Positions 24,531 through 32,177 of a stretch of 64,000 bases of DNA are shown here, one piece after another. Each line of letters begins with the position of its first letter. Within the stretch, counting starts at the first letter, position 1. The position numbers and the translations under genes are program-made. The notes below the pieces were generated by a model that was not told the DNA's origin, ran no database searches, and was given only the letters and a program-made list of their open reading frames with translations. This DNA comes from Plantactinospora soyae (GTDB lineage Bacteria; Actinomycetota; Actinomycetes; Mycobacteriales; Micromonosporaceae), in NCBI RefSeq assembly GCF_014874095.1, contig NZ_JADBEB010000001.1, positions 8,556,001 to 8,620,000 of the forward strand. Direction: 5' to 3'.

Positions 24531-25685
24531 ATGATCATCACTGCCCGCGGCATCGGTCTTCTCGCCGCCGCCGCCCTGCTCCTGGCCGCCGGCTTCGGCT
24601 TCGGCTACCCCGAACTCGCCCTGCTCGGCGCCACCGCCGCGATCGCGGTGGCCTGCGCCGCCGGCAACGCCGCCTGGCGGCCCCGGCTCGACGTGTCCCG
24701 GGTGGCCGATCCGGACAGGGTGGGCCGGGGCGAGCCGGCCACCATGACCCTCACCGTGCGGAACAGCGCCCGTCTGCGGTCGGCGAACCTGATCGCCGAG
24801 GACCGCTGCGGCACCCGTCCGGTGCCGGTGCCACTGCTCCGGCTGCGCCCCGGCCGGGACACGACGGTCAGCTATCCGGTACCCACCCACCGGCGCGGGG
24901 TGATCGCCGTCGGCCCGCTCCGGGTCACCGGCCGGGACGCCCTCGGGCTCATCACCGTCGCCCGGTCACACGGCGGAACCGCGCAGGTCTGGGTGCACCC
25001 CCGGATCCACCTGTTGTCCGCCGTGCCCGCCGGAGTGTCCCGGAGCCTGGACGGCCGGCACGACAAGGTGCCGCACGGCTCGATCACCTTCGACTCGCTC
25101 CGGGAGTACGTCGTCGGCGACGAACTGCGCCGGGTGCACTGGCGGAGCAGCGCCAAGGTGGGCGAGCTGATGGTCCGCGAGCAACTGGACACCAGCCTGC
25201 CCCGGATCGTCGTACTGCTGGACAACCGGGCCGGCGCCCATCCTGACCGGACCGGTGGGATCGCGGAGACGTTCGAGTCGGCCTGTGAGGCGGCGGCCTC
25301 GGTGGTCGCCGCCGCCCGCCGCGAGGACCTGCCGGTGACGCTGCTGCTGGTCGCCGACGACGACGGGACCGGAGAGTTCCTCGACCGGCTCGCCGCCGCC
25401 GACCTGGTGCCGGGGCGACGGGGCGACGACAGCGATCCGCTGCGTACCGCCACCCTCCGGCTGCGGCAGGAACGGCTCGGCGACACCCTGGTCTTCCTCA
25501 CCGGGCCGGGCGCCCGCGCCGACCTGGGCTACGTCGGGGCGCTGCGGCCGGCGTACCCGTCGGTGGTCGCCGGGGTGTTCGCGACCGGCGGGCAGACCCC
25601 GGGCGCCGTGTCCGGCCTGGTCGTGATCGACGCGGCGGACGGCGCGGAGTTCGCCGCCGAGTGGGACGGAGTCCGGCGGTGGTGA
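24531..25685 (+). CDS. DUF58 domain-containing membrane protein
   Basis: 384 aa from ATG 24531. Two hydrophobic helices lie at the N-terminus (about 5-45). The DUF58 signature GDELRRVHWRSSAKVGELMVRE is present (about 197-219; only its core is needed for the call). A vWA-like fold follows with VVLLDNRAG as the first strand and loop. These proteins are the membrane partners of MoxR ATPases. It starts 10 nt after the MoxR stop and overlaps the next gene by four bases (GTGA). It likely forms a membrane complex with MoxR and the transglutaminase-like protein. The biological task of this family is unknown. Confidence 0.93.
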   Translation: MIITARGIGLLAAAALLLAAGFGFGYPELALLGATAAIAVACAAGNAAWRPRLDVSRVADPDRVGRGEPATMTLTVRNSARLRSANLIAEDRCGTRPVPVPLLRLRPGRDTTVSYPVPTHRRGVIAVGPLRVTGRDALGLITVARSHGGTAQVWVHPRIHLLSAVPAGVSRSLDGRHDKVPHGSITFDSLREYVVGDELRRVHWRSSAKVGELMVREQLDTSLPRIVVLLDNRAGAHPDRTGGIAETFESACEAAASVVAAARREDLPVTLLLVADDDGTGEFLDRLAAADLVPGRRGDDSDPLRTATLRLRQERLGDTLVFLTGPGARADLGYVGALRPAYPSVVAGVFATGGQTPGAVSGLVVIDAADGAEFAAEWDGVRRW

Positions 25686-28228
25686 GGTTGCTGCGGGCGC
25701 TGCCGGTGCCCTTGGCCCTGATCGCGATGATCGGGCTCGCCGGCACGGTGCTCGGCCGGGTCTACGCCGGTCCGCTGCTCACCCAACTCGTGCTCGGCGC
25801 GGCGGTCGGCTCCGTCGGGGTCAGTGTGGCCGCCCGGCGGCTGCCGTCCTGGTTGGTCGCACCGCTCTCGGTGGGCGCACTGCTCGGTTACACGGCGTTC
25901 GCGCTGTGGTTCACCGCGCAGCGGGCCGACCTGCCGGGCGCGCTCGGCACGGTGGCGACGGACGCCGCCCGCAACGGCATCCCCCGGCTGCTCACCGCGC
26001 TGATTCCGGTCGAGCCGATGCCGGACACCGTGATCGTGCCGCTGGTCACCGCCTGGCTGGCCGGGCTGGCCGGCGCCGAGGTCGGGATCCGGGCCAGCCG
26101 GGTGCTGCTCGGTCTGGTCGCCCCCGCCGGCCTGTACGCCGGGGCGCTCTACGTGGTCGGCCCGAACGCCGACCCGACCATCTGGCCTACGGTGGCGTTC
26201 GCCGCGGCGGGAGCGGTGGCGCTCGCCGCGGGCGGGCGGCCGAACCAGCCGGTCCCGGGCGGGTCCGGCCCCGGTTCCGAGCTTCCCCCGGCGGTCCGGG
26301 CCAGCATGCGGCTCCGGCTGCTCGCCAGCACCGCCGCCGGACTGGCCGTGGTGATCGGGCTGGCCGCCCTGCTGGCACCGCTGGTGGCCCGCCAGGTCGG
26401 CACCACCCCGGTCGACCCGCGCCGTTACGTGCAACCACCGCAGGTGGAGAGCCTCGACGAGAACCCGCTCATCCGGATCTCCGGCTGGGCGTTGAGTCCG
26501 GAGCAGAAGCTGCTCGACGTGATCACCTCCGGTGTACCGGTGCCGGCCGGTCCGGCTACCGGAGCCCCGACCGGCGGTGCCGAACCCTCCCCGGCCGACG
26601 GCGAGGCGCCGGATGGGCAGGACCCGGTCGAGGAGCTGGAACGGACCCGCGCGGTACGGATCCGACTCGCCGTGCTGAACGACTACGACGGGGTGACCTG
26701 GCGGGTCGGCGCCACGTACCGCAACGCCGGGCGGGTGCTGCCGGCGGCGGAGTCCCTGCCCGACGTTCCGACGGAACGGGTCGAGCAGCAGATCACCATC
26801 GACGGGCTGGCCGGACGGCTGCTGCCCGCCGTACCCACTCCGCGCGAGGTGACCGGCGCCCGGGTGGCGTACGACCAGAGCAGCGGCACCATGATCCAAC
26901 CCGACGGGCTGCGCTCCGGGCTGGCCTACTCGGTCACCTCGGTACGCGAGCGCCCCGACTACAACCTGCTGCCGGCGGCGAACGTGCCGTCCGGTGACGC
27001 GGTCGCCCGGTTCCTCCGGGTGGAGGCCGGTGCGCCCGAGCAACTCCAGCGGCTCGCCACCCAGCTCGCCGAGGATAACGGTGCCCCGTACGAGCGGGCC
27101 GCGGCGATCGAGAGCTTCCTCGCCGAGCACTACCGGGTGGTCCCGGACGCACCGAGCGGGCACGCCTATCCGAACCTCAACTTCTTCCTCTTCGGCCCGA
27201 GCAACGGTGGCGGGCAACGCGGCACCTCGGAGCAGTTCGCCGCCTCGTTCGCCGTACTGGCCCGGATGATGGGCCTGCCCAGCCGGGTGGTGGTCGGCTT
27301 CCAGTCGTCCACCGGCAGCGGACCGGTACGCGCCGCGGACGCGCTCGCCTGGCCGGAGGTGCTCTTCGACGGGCTCGGCTGGGTGCCGTTCAACCCGCTG
27401 CCGAAGCCGAACACCAAACCCCGGCCGGTCGAGGAGGACTTCAAGCCGGAGCCGGAGGACCCGACCCCGCCACCGGACGAGGCCAGCGCGACCGCCGAAC
27501 CCACCCCGAGCGGTACGCCCGACCCGGCCGCCGCCCCGAGCCGGCGCGGCGGCCCGGGCACACCGGTGCTGGTCGGTGGCGGTACCGGCGGCCTGTTACT
27601 GGTGCTGGCCGGGCTGGCAACGGTGGTCGTCAGCCTGCGGCGGGCCCAGCGGCGCCGCCGGCTCGCCGACGGTTCGCCGGCGCAACGGATCTACGGTGCC
27701 TGGCGGGAGGTGACCGACGCGTTGCGGCTGGCCGGCCGACCGGTGCCGAACCACCTGGCGGCGACCGAGGTCGCGGAGCACGCCCGGTCCAGCCTCCGGG
27801 GCGCGACCGACCCGTCGGCTCCGACCGGCCCAACCGGCTCGGCCGGCTCCGTCGGCTCGGCCGGCTCCGTCGGCTCCGTCGGCTCCGTCGGCTCCGTCGG
27901 CTCCGTCGGCTCAGCCGGCTCCGTCGGCCCAACCGCCCCAGCCGGCCCCGTCGGCTCAGCCGGCGATGCTCGGGACCTGGCGCAGGCACCGGCCGGCCCG
28001 ACGGATCCGGCCCGGCCGGGGGCGCTGCGCCACGCCGTTCCACCGATCGACGATCTGGCCGTCCTGGTGAACCTGGCCGCGTTCGCGCCGGGCAACGCCA
28101 CCGACGACGAGGCCCGCCGGGCTGCCGAGCTGGCGCTGACGTACGCGGACGAGCTGCGTGCAGGCCGGCCGTGGTGGCGGCGGGTGCTCTGGTCCCTGCA
28201 TCCCGGCCCGCTGCGCTGGCGGAGCTGA
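25682..28228 (+). CDS. Transglutaminase-like multi-pass membrane protein lacking the catalytic triad
   Basis: 848 aa from GTG 25682, which overlaps the DUF58 stop (GTGA). About six membrane helices are seen in residues 5-235, then an outside domain with a transglutaminase-like core (about 430-590), a Pro/Glu-rich segment, a seventh helix (about 630) and a cytoplasmic tail of the DUF4129 kind. The core aligns well with family members, but the Cys is Ser516 (GTSEQFA), the His is Leu555 (ALAWPEV) and the Asp is Asn571 (PFNP). The spacing is normal, so this is a fold-intact, catalytically dead version. The tail carries a 9-nt repeat tract. It probably binds rather than cleaves or cross-links. Confidence 0.85.
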   Translation: MRLLRALPVPLALIAMIGLAGTVLGRVYAGPLLTQLVLGAAVGSVGVSVAARRLPSWLVAPLSVGALLGYTAFALWFTAQRADLPGALGTVATDAARNGIPRLLTALIPVEPMPDTVIVPLVTAWLAGLAGAEVGIRASRVLLGLVAPAGLYAGALYVVGPNADPTIWPTVAFAAAGAVALAAGGRPNQPVPGGSGPGSELPPAVRASMRLRLLASTAAGLAVVIGLAALLAPLVARQVGTTPVDPRRYVQPPQVESLDENPLIRISGWALSPEQKLLDVITSGVPVPAGPATGAPTGGAEPSPADGEAPDGQDPVEELERTRAVRIRLAVLNDYDGVTWRVGATYRNAGRVLPAAESLPDVPTERVEQQITIDGLAGRLLPAVPTPREVTGARVAYDQSSGTMIQPDGLRSGLAYSVTSVRERPDYNLLPAANVPSGDAVARFLRVEAGAPEQLQRLATQLAEDNGAPYERAAAIESFLAEHYRVVPDAPSGHAYPNLNFFLFGPSNGGGQRGTSEQFAASFAVLARMMGLPSRVVVGFQSSTGSGPVRAADALAWPEVLFDGLGWVPFNPLPKPNTKPRPVEEDFKPEPEDPTPPPDEASATAEPTPSGTPDPAAAPSRRGGPGTPVLVGGGTGGLLLVLAGLATVVVSLRRAQRRRRLADGSPAQRIYGAWREVTDALRLAGRPVPNHLAATEVAEHARSSLRGATDPSAPTGPTGSAGSVGSAGSVGSVGSVGSVGSVGSAGSVGPTAPAGPVGSAGDARDLAQAPAGPTDPARPGALRHAVPPIDDLAVLVNLAAFAPGNATDDEARRAAELALTYADELRAGRPWWRRVLWSLHPGPLRWRS
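27836..27930 (+). repeat. Nine-base repeat tract encoding Gly-Ser-Val/Ala
   Basis: About ten copies of the 9-mer GGCTCCGTC and close variants encode a GSV/GSA stretch in the cytoplasmic tail of the transglutaminase-like protein. The near identity of copies suggests slippage, so length may vary between strains. Confidence 0.85.
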
Positions 28229-28239
28229 CCGGCTCAGCT
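28223..28239. terminator. Short bidirectional hairpin between convergent genes
   Basis: AGCTGA and TCAGCT pair perfectly around a 5-base loop. The two arms contain the stop codons of the rightward transglutaminase-like gene and the leftward oxidoreductase gene. The stem is only 6 bp, so this is a weak call. Confidence 0.35.
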
Positions 28240-29232
28240 GGTTCCTCCGGTCGCCGGGCCGAGCTGGGCGATCGTCGTGGCCAGCGCCGCGGCTCCGCCG
28301 GCCGCCAGCTCCGGGGTGGGCAGCAGGGCGAGCACCGGAATGTCCACTCCGGCCGCCGCGTACCGCTCGATCCCGGCCCGGCAGGCCTCCGGTGAGCCGT
28401 GCACCACCAGGGCGTCGACCAGCTCGTCCGGGACCAGCTCGCCGGCTCCTCGGCGGTCGCCGGCCGACCAGGCCCGCCACATCGGACCGAGTACCGGCTC
28501 CCGGCCGAGCCAGCGGTGGAACTCGGCGTACGCCGGCACGGTCAGGTAGGTGGTGATCAGCCGGCGGCCCACCGCGCGGGCGTGTTGGACGTCCTCGGTG
28601 GGGCAGACGAAGATCCGGGCAGCGACCTCGAAGCCGGCCCGGCGCTCACCCAGCTCGGTCAGGACCGTCGGTACGTCCTGCGCGGCGAGCCAGTTGAGGA
28701 TGGTGCCGTCCGCCTCGGCACCGGCCAGCCGCAGCATCCGGGGGCGCAACGCGGCCAGCAGGATCGGCGGCGGTACGACCGGCGGCCGCTCCAACCGGAA
28801 CCGCCGTACGGTGAAGGTGTCGTACACCTCGTCGACCAGTTCGCCCCGCAGTGCCGCGCGCAGGAAGCGCAGCATGTCCCGGGTCCGCCGGAACGGCTCG
28901 ACGAACCGGGCGGCGTTCCAGTCCTGGACCAGCACCGGGGACGACGCCCCGATGCCGAGCGAGAACCGTCCCGGCGCGGCTTCGGCCAGGGCCGCCGCGC
29001 TCATCGCCAGCAGGCCGGGCCCACGGGTGTAGACCGGCGCGATCGCGGTGCCGAGCCGCACGTCCGGTTGCCATGCGGCGGCGAGCGCCAACGGCGTGAA
29101 CGCGTCGCTGCCGGCCACCTCGGAGGACCACAGGTCGGTGAACCCGGCTTCCACGAGTGCGGCGTAGATCGCGGCGTGCCCGGCGAGCGGGACGCCGCTC
29201 AGCGGCACGGTCATCCCCCAGCGTGTGGTCAT
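28234..29232 (-). CDS. LLM-class (luciferase-like) flavin/F420-dependent oxidoreductase
   Basis: 332 aa from ATG 29232. The TIM-barrel pattern of luciferase-like enzymes is clear: an N-terminal MTVPLSG strand, VRLGTAIAPVYTRGP (about 56-70), the helix LAEAAPGRFSLGIGASSP (about 82-99) and the late GSPEACRAGIERYAAAGVD segment (about 285-303). Such enzymes use F420H2 or FMNH2 to reduce or oxidise small molecules in the cytoplasm. Substrate cannot be told. It ends 5 bp from the convergent transglutaminase-like gene and is divergent from the DUF1028 gene. It appears to be a single-gene unit. Confidence 0.9.
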   Translation of the reverse strand: MTTRWGMTVPLSGVPLAGHAAIYAALVEAGFTDLWSSEVAGSDAFTPLALAAAWQPDVRLGTAIAPVYTRGPGLLAMSAAALAEAAPGRFSLGIGASSPVLVQDWNAARFVEPFRRTRDMLRFLRAALRGELVDEVYDTFTVRRFRLERPPVVPPPILLAALRPRMLRLAGAEADGTILNWLAAQDVPTVLTELGERRAGFEVAARIFVCPTEDVQHARAVGRRLITTYLTVPAYAEFHRWLGREPVLGPMWRAWSAGDRRGAGELVPDELVDALVVHGSPEACRAGIERYAAAGVDIPVLALLPTPELAAGGAAALATTIAQLGPATGGTS

Positions 29233-29307
29233 CGGTCGATGGTGCCTGGTCGATCGCCGGCCCGGCAAGATCCCGCGCCGGTATCCCCGGAACCAGGCCC
29301 GATCTTG

Positions 29308-29313
29308 TAGCCT
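29308..29313 (+). promoter_or_regulatory. -10 box of a leaderless transcript (DUF1028 gene)
   Basis: TAGCCT ends 7 bp before GTG 29321, the spacing expected when the first base of the mRNA is the start codon. There is no ribosome site. Confidence 0.5.
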
Positions 29314-29320
29314 CGGCCGC

Positions 29321-30154
29321 GTGACGTTCTCGATAGTCGCGCGGTCCGACGACGGCAGGATGCACGGCGTCGCGGTGGCGAGCAAGTTCCTCGGGGTCGG
29401 CGCCCTGGTGCCCGCCGCCGAGGCCGAGGTGGGCGCGCTGGCCACCCAGGCGTACGCCAACCTGGCCTACCGGCCGCAGGGACTCGCCTTCCTCCGTACG
29501 GGTCTGGCCGCGGCCGACGTGGTGGCCGGGCTGGTCGCCGCAGACCCGGGCCGGGCGCAGCGGCAACTCGGGGTGGTCGGCGTCGACGGCGAGGGCGCCA
29601 GCTACACCGGGCCGGGCTGCACCGACTGGGCCGGTGGGCAGGCCGGTACCGGCTGGGCGGTCCAGGGCAACATCCTGACCGGCCCGGAGGTGCTGGACGA
29701 GATGCGCGACGCGTGGCTGGGCCTCGCCGACCGGACCTTCGCGGAACGCCTCCTCGGGGCGCTGGCCGCCGGCGACCGGGCCGGCGGCGACCGCCGTGGC
29801 CGGCAGAGCGCGGCGCTGCTGGTGGTCGCCCGGGGCGGCGGGTACGGCGGCGGCAGCGACGTCGTGCTGGACCTGCGGGTGGACGACCATCCCGAGCCGG
29901 TGCCGGAGTTGGCCCGCCTGCTGGACGTGCACACCCTGCTCTTCGGCCGGCCCGATCCGCAGACGCTGCTCGACCTTACCGGTGACCTCGCCGACGAGGT
30001 GGCGGTGCTGCTCGGCGTGCGGGGCTATCCCGACGACGGCTCCGGGCTGGACGACCGGCTCGCCGCCTGGGCCGGGGTGGAGAACCTGGAGGAGCGCCTG
30101 GTGCCCGCCCGGATCGACCCGGTCGTGCTGGCCCACCTGCGCGCCCGGTCCTGA
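29321..30154 (+). CDS. DUF1028 domain-containing protein
   Basis: 277 aa. The N-terminus VTFSIVARSDDG and the blocks HGVAVASKFLGVGALVP, VGALATQAYANLAY, RQLGVVGVDGEG, YTGPGC and QGNILTG are the hallmarks of DUF1028, an Ntn-hydrolase-like family. A Thr at position 2 could be a nucleophile after Met removal, but this is not proven. The C-terminal 80 residues form an extra region with LDLRVDDHPEPV and a putative peptidoglycan-binding-like tail seen in longer members. GTG 29321 is best because the family motif begins there and the -10 box is 7 bp away. Function is unknown; a hydrolase role is likely. Confidence 0.88.
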   Translation: MTFSIVARSDDGRMHGVAVASKFLGVGALVPAAEAEVGALATQAYANLAYRPQGLAFLRTGLAAADVVAGLVAADPGRAQRQLGVVGVDGEGASYTGPGCTDWAGGQAGTGWAVQGNILTGPEVLDEMRDAWLGLADRTFAERLLGALAAGDRAGGDRRGRQSAALLVVARGGGYGGGSDVVLDLRVDDHPEPVPELARLLDVHTLLFGRPDPQTLLDLTGDLADEVAVLLGVRGYPDDGSGLDDRLAAWAGVENLEERLVPARIDPVVLAHLRARS

Positions 30155-30179
30155 CCCGGCGACGGGGGCACCGGCGGGA

Positions 30180-30860
30180 TCACCCGAAGGTCGGCCAGCG
30201 TACGTCCCGACGGTCGATCTCGGCCCGTTCGGCGTCGGTGAGCGGCCATCTACCGGTGGCCTTGGCGATCAGCGTCAGCCGGTCCCAGCCCAGCTCGTCG
30301 GCGAGTCCGGCACCCGCCGCGCCCGCCGCCCGATCCAGCAGACCACTGATCAGGTCGGCGGCCGGCGTGGTCAACCACGGCTCCCGCCCGAGCGCGCTCG
30401 CCAGGTCCAGCCCGTGTACGCCCAACTCCACCACCCGGGTCACCAGGAACTCGTCGAGCGTCATCGGGTCGCCGTGCCTCGTGCGTACCAGCCGGTCGGG
30501 TTCTGCCTTGGCGCTGGCCGCGTACGCCGCCCGCCAGGTGCGGTCGAAGTCCTCCGCCAGCGCGCGACCGCTGTCGAACTCGGCGCCCTCCCGCCGCGCG
30601 GTGTCGACCCGGGCGGCGTCGGTCTCCGGGGCGAACTTCGCCGGCCCGAAGTAGTCCGCGGCGTCGACCTCGGCACCCGGCGGCGCGGGCGCGGCGAGCA
30701 TGCCGATCACCCGGCCGGCGCCGGTACGCACATGGGCCGCCAGATCCCGGACGTTCCACGGCGGACAGCCGGTGGGGCGCAGCTGGTCCGCCTCGGTCAG
30801 CTCGGCCAGTACGTCGGAGAGCCGCCCGGCCTCCGCCGCGAAGGCGTCCCGTACCAACAT
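30180..30860 (-). CDS. Maleylpyruvate isomerase/DinB-like mycothiol-dependent family protein
   Basis: 226 aa. The four-helix DinB fold is suggested by PTGCPPWNVRDLAAHVRTG (about 29-47, the WxVxDLxxH motif with the first metal His) and by VVELGVHGLDLASALG (about 143-158, with the second His). The family includes mycothiol-dependent maleylpyruvate isomerase and many uncharacterised actinobacterial enzymes. ATG 30860 is 7 bp from a TAGCGT box, so the mRNA is probably leaderless. That box overlaps the stop codon of the upstream PAP2 gene. It acts in the cytoplasm. The exact reaction cannot be told. Confidence 0.82.
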   Translation of the reverse strand: MLVRDAFAAEAGRLSDVLAELTEADQLRPTGCPPWNVRDLAAHVRTGAGRVIGMLAAPAPPGAEVDAADYFGPAKFAPETDAARVDTARREGAEFDSGRALAEDFDRTWRAAYAASAKAEPDRLVRTRHGDPMTLDEFLVTRVVELGVHGLDLASALGREPWLTTPAADLISGLLDRAAGAAGAGLADELGWDRLTLIAKATGRWPLTDAERAEIDRRDVRWPTFG

Positions 30861-30867
30861 CCCGGGA

Positions 30868-30873
30868 ACGCTA
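30868..30873 (-). promoter_or_regulatory. -10 box overlapping the PAP2 stop codon
   Basis: TAGCGT on the minus strand ends 7 bp before ATG 30860. Its first three bases are the TAG stop codon of the PAP2 gene. A leaderless transcript is likely, on top of possible readthrough from upstream. Confidence 0.45.
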
Positions 30874-31776
30874 GCCGACGGCGGGTCGGTCGGCGTCGGC
30901 CGTGTGCCGGGGAACCACCCGGTGCATGGTGAGCAGCACCAGGGCGGTCACCACGGCGGCGGTTCCGGCGATGCCGGCCGCGCTGCCGCCGTACGCGACC
31001 AGGAGCTGGTGGCGGTCGAACTCCGGCATCGGCGTCGAGCGCGCACCGTCGGTCCAGCCGATGGCGATCGCGGCGGCCAGCAGCAGGGCCAGGCCGCCGA
31101 TGGCCAGCACGCTGAACACCCGACGGTTTCCGTCGGCGGGTTCGACCTGCAGGTCGTCGCCCTGCCTCAGCAGCAGTACGAAGCTGGCCGCGGTTGCCCA
31201 GGCCCCGACGATCAGCAGTGCCGTCACGGAGTCGCTGGGCCGGTGCCAGCCGGCCGACAGGGTGGCGACCCCGGCCGCCGCGGCGTACCCGGCGCCGACC
31301 AGCGCGCCCCAGCCACGGACCCGGGGCGGCAGCACCATGACCAGCGCGATCGCCACCGAGGCGGCCACCGTGGTGTGTCCACTGGGCAGGCTGTTGCCGG
31401 CCGTCTCGCGCTCCGGGTCGACGCCGAAGTCGGGCCGCTCGATGAAGTACTTGAGGGCCTGGGTGGTCACGTTCGCGCCCGCGATGAGCAGTACGGTCAC
31501 CACCGCCAGCAGAAACCGCCGGCGGATCAGCGCGATGAACCCGATGACCGCGGTGGCGGCCACCAGCGACAGCAGGGAGACCGCGTTGAGCACCCCGCCG
31601 ATAATGCCCTCGATCCGCTCCCGCCCGATCGAGTTGCCGTTCAGCGCGATCGTGTCGAGCAGTTGGCCCTGCTCGGTGCCGACGGCGAACCGCCAGACGA
31701 CGACAACCGTCATTATCTGCACCGCGGTCAGCACGACCAGCCAGGCGCCTGTCAGGATCCTGCTCCGCCCACGCAC
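30871..31776 (-). CDS. PAP2-type phosphatase, multi-pass membrane protein
   Basis: 301 aa from GTG 31776; an ATG at 31806 is also in frame. The three PAP2 motifs are present: KYFIERPDFG (KxxxxxxRP), PSGHTTVA (PSGH with catalytic His) and SAGWHRPSD (the H and D of motif 3, with the usual SR replaced by SA). About six membrane helices are visible, so the active site faces outside. Such enzymes remove phosphates from lipid phosphates such as undecaprenyl pyrophosphate or phosphatidic acid. GTG 31776 is preferred because TACGGT lies 7 bp before it (leaderless). The missing Arg in motif 3 is unusual and may lower activity. Confidence 0.85.
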   Translation of the reverse strand: MRGRSRILTGAWLVVLTAVQIMTVVVVWRFAVGTEQGQLLDTIALNGNSIGRERIEGIIGGVLNAVSLLSLVAATAVIGFIALIRRRFLLAVVTVLLIAGANVTTQALKYFIERPDFGVDPERETAGNSLPSGHTTVAASVAIALVMVLPPRVRGWGALVGAGYAAAAGVATLSAGWHRPSDSVTALLIVGAWATAASFVLLLRQGDDLQVEPADGNRRVFSVLAIGGLALLLAAAIAIGWTDGARSTPMPEFDRHQLLVAYGGSAAGIAGTAAVVTALVLLTMHRVVPRHTADADRPAVG

Positions 31777-31783
31777 GCGGCAC

Positions 31784-31789
31784 ACCGTA
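31784..31789 (-). promoter_or_regulatory. -10 box of a leaderless PAP2 transcript
   Basis: TACGGT on the minus strand ends 7 bp before GTG 31776, the same geometry as the neighbouring leaderless genes. Confidence 0.45.
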
Positions 31790-31855
31790 GCGGACGTGCC
31801 GGACATGCCCGGCACCGCACCCTCCGGGTACCACGCTCGGATCGGGACAGCAAGA

Positions 31856-31895
31856 AGCAGGAGGGGCCGCCACGGGGGAAGCGGCCCCTCCTGCT
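31856..31895. terminator. Strong 15-bp hairpin upstream of the PAP2 gene
   Basis: AGCAGGAGGGGCCGC pairs perfectly with GCGGCCCCTCCTGCT across a 10-base loop. It is the strongest stem in the spacer and would insulate PAP2 from the GH48 transcript. There is no clear T-run. Confidence 0.7.
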
Positions 31896-32012
31896 CTCTG
31901 CCACGATACTCCGTCCCGGCGCAGACGGCACGACGGGCTGACTGAAAACTCAGGATCCGGCGTACGGCGGAGCCGGACGTTTCGCCCCGGACTCCTCCGG
32001 GTGGCAAGCCAA

Positions 32013-32039
32013 ACGGGCGGCACCGGAGGTACCGCCCGT
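32013..32039. terminator. Hairpin in the GH48 3' region
   Basis: ACGGGCGGCACC pairs with GGTACCGCCCGT with one mismatch, around a loop of a few bases. Part of a series of stem-loops after the GH48 gene. Confidence 0.45.
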
Positions 32040-32057
32040 CCGTGGTCTTACCGCTGG

Positions 32058-32076
32058 TCCGGCAGGTACTGCCGGA
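32058..32076. terminator. Short tight hairpin in the GH48 3' region
   Basis: TCCGGCAG and CTGCCGGA form a perfect 8-bp stem with a 3-base loop. Confidence 0.4.
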
Positions 32077-32085
32077 GGAGGGAGT

Positions 32086-32132
32086 GGCGGGCCGGCCGGA
32101 CCGCTGCGTTGGCCAATCCGGCCGGGCCCGCC
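32086..32132. terminator. Long hairpin in the GH48 3' region
   Basis: GGCGGGCCGGCCGGA pairs with TCCGGCCGGGCCCGCC with one bulged base and a 16-base loop. Confidence 0.45.
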
Positions 32133-32138
32133 ACGTGT

Positions 32139-32161
32139 GGCCTGACCGTGGGAATCAGGCC
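32139..32161. terminator. First hairpin after the GH48 stop codon
   Basis: GGCCTGA and TCAGGCC form a perfect 7-bp stem with a 9-base loop, 16 bp past the GH48 stop on the minus strand. Confidence 0.45.
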
Positions 32162-32177
32162 CGTCTGGGAACCGGGA

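Larger units (their letters stand above)
31777..32177. other. 401-bp spacer with a run of hairpins between the PAP2 and GH48 genes
   Basis: Both neighbours are transcribed leftward. The spacer holds the 3' region of the GH48 transcript, with five stem-loops listed separately, and the PAP2 promoter (ACCGTA on the plus strand at 31784-31789, read as TACGGT on the minus strand). I see no coding frame with normal codon use in it. Confidence 0.6.
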
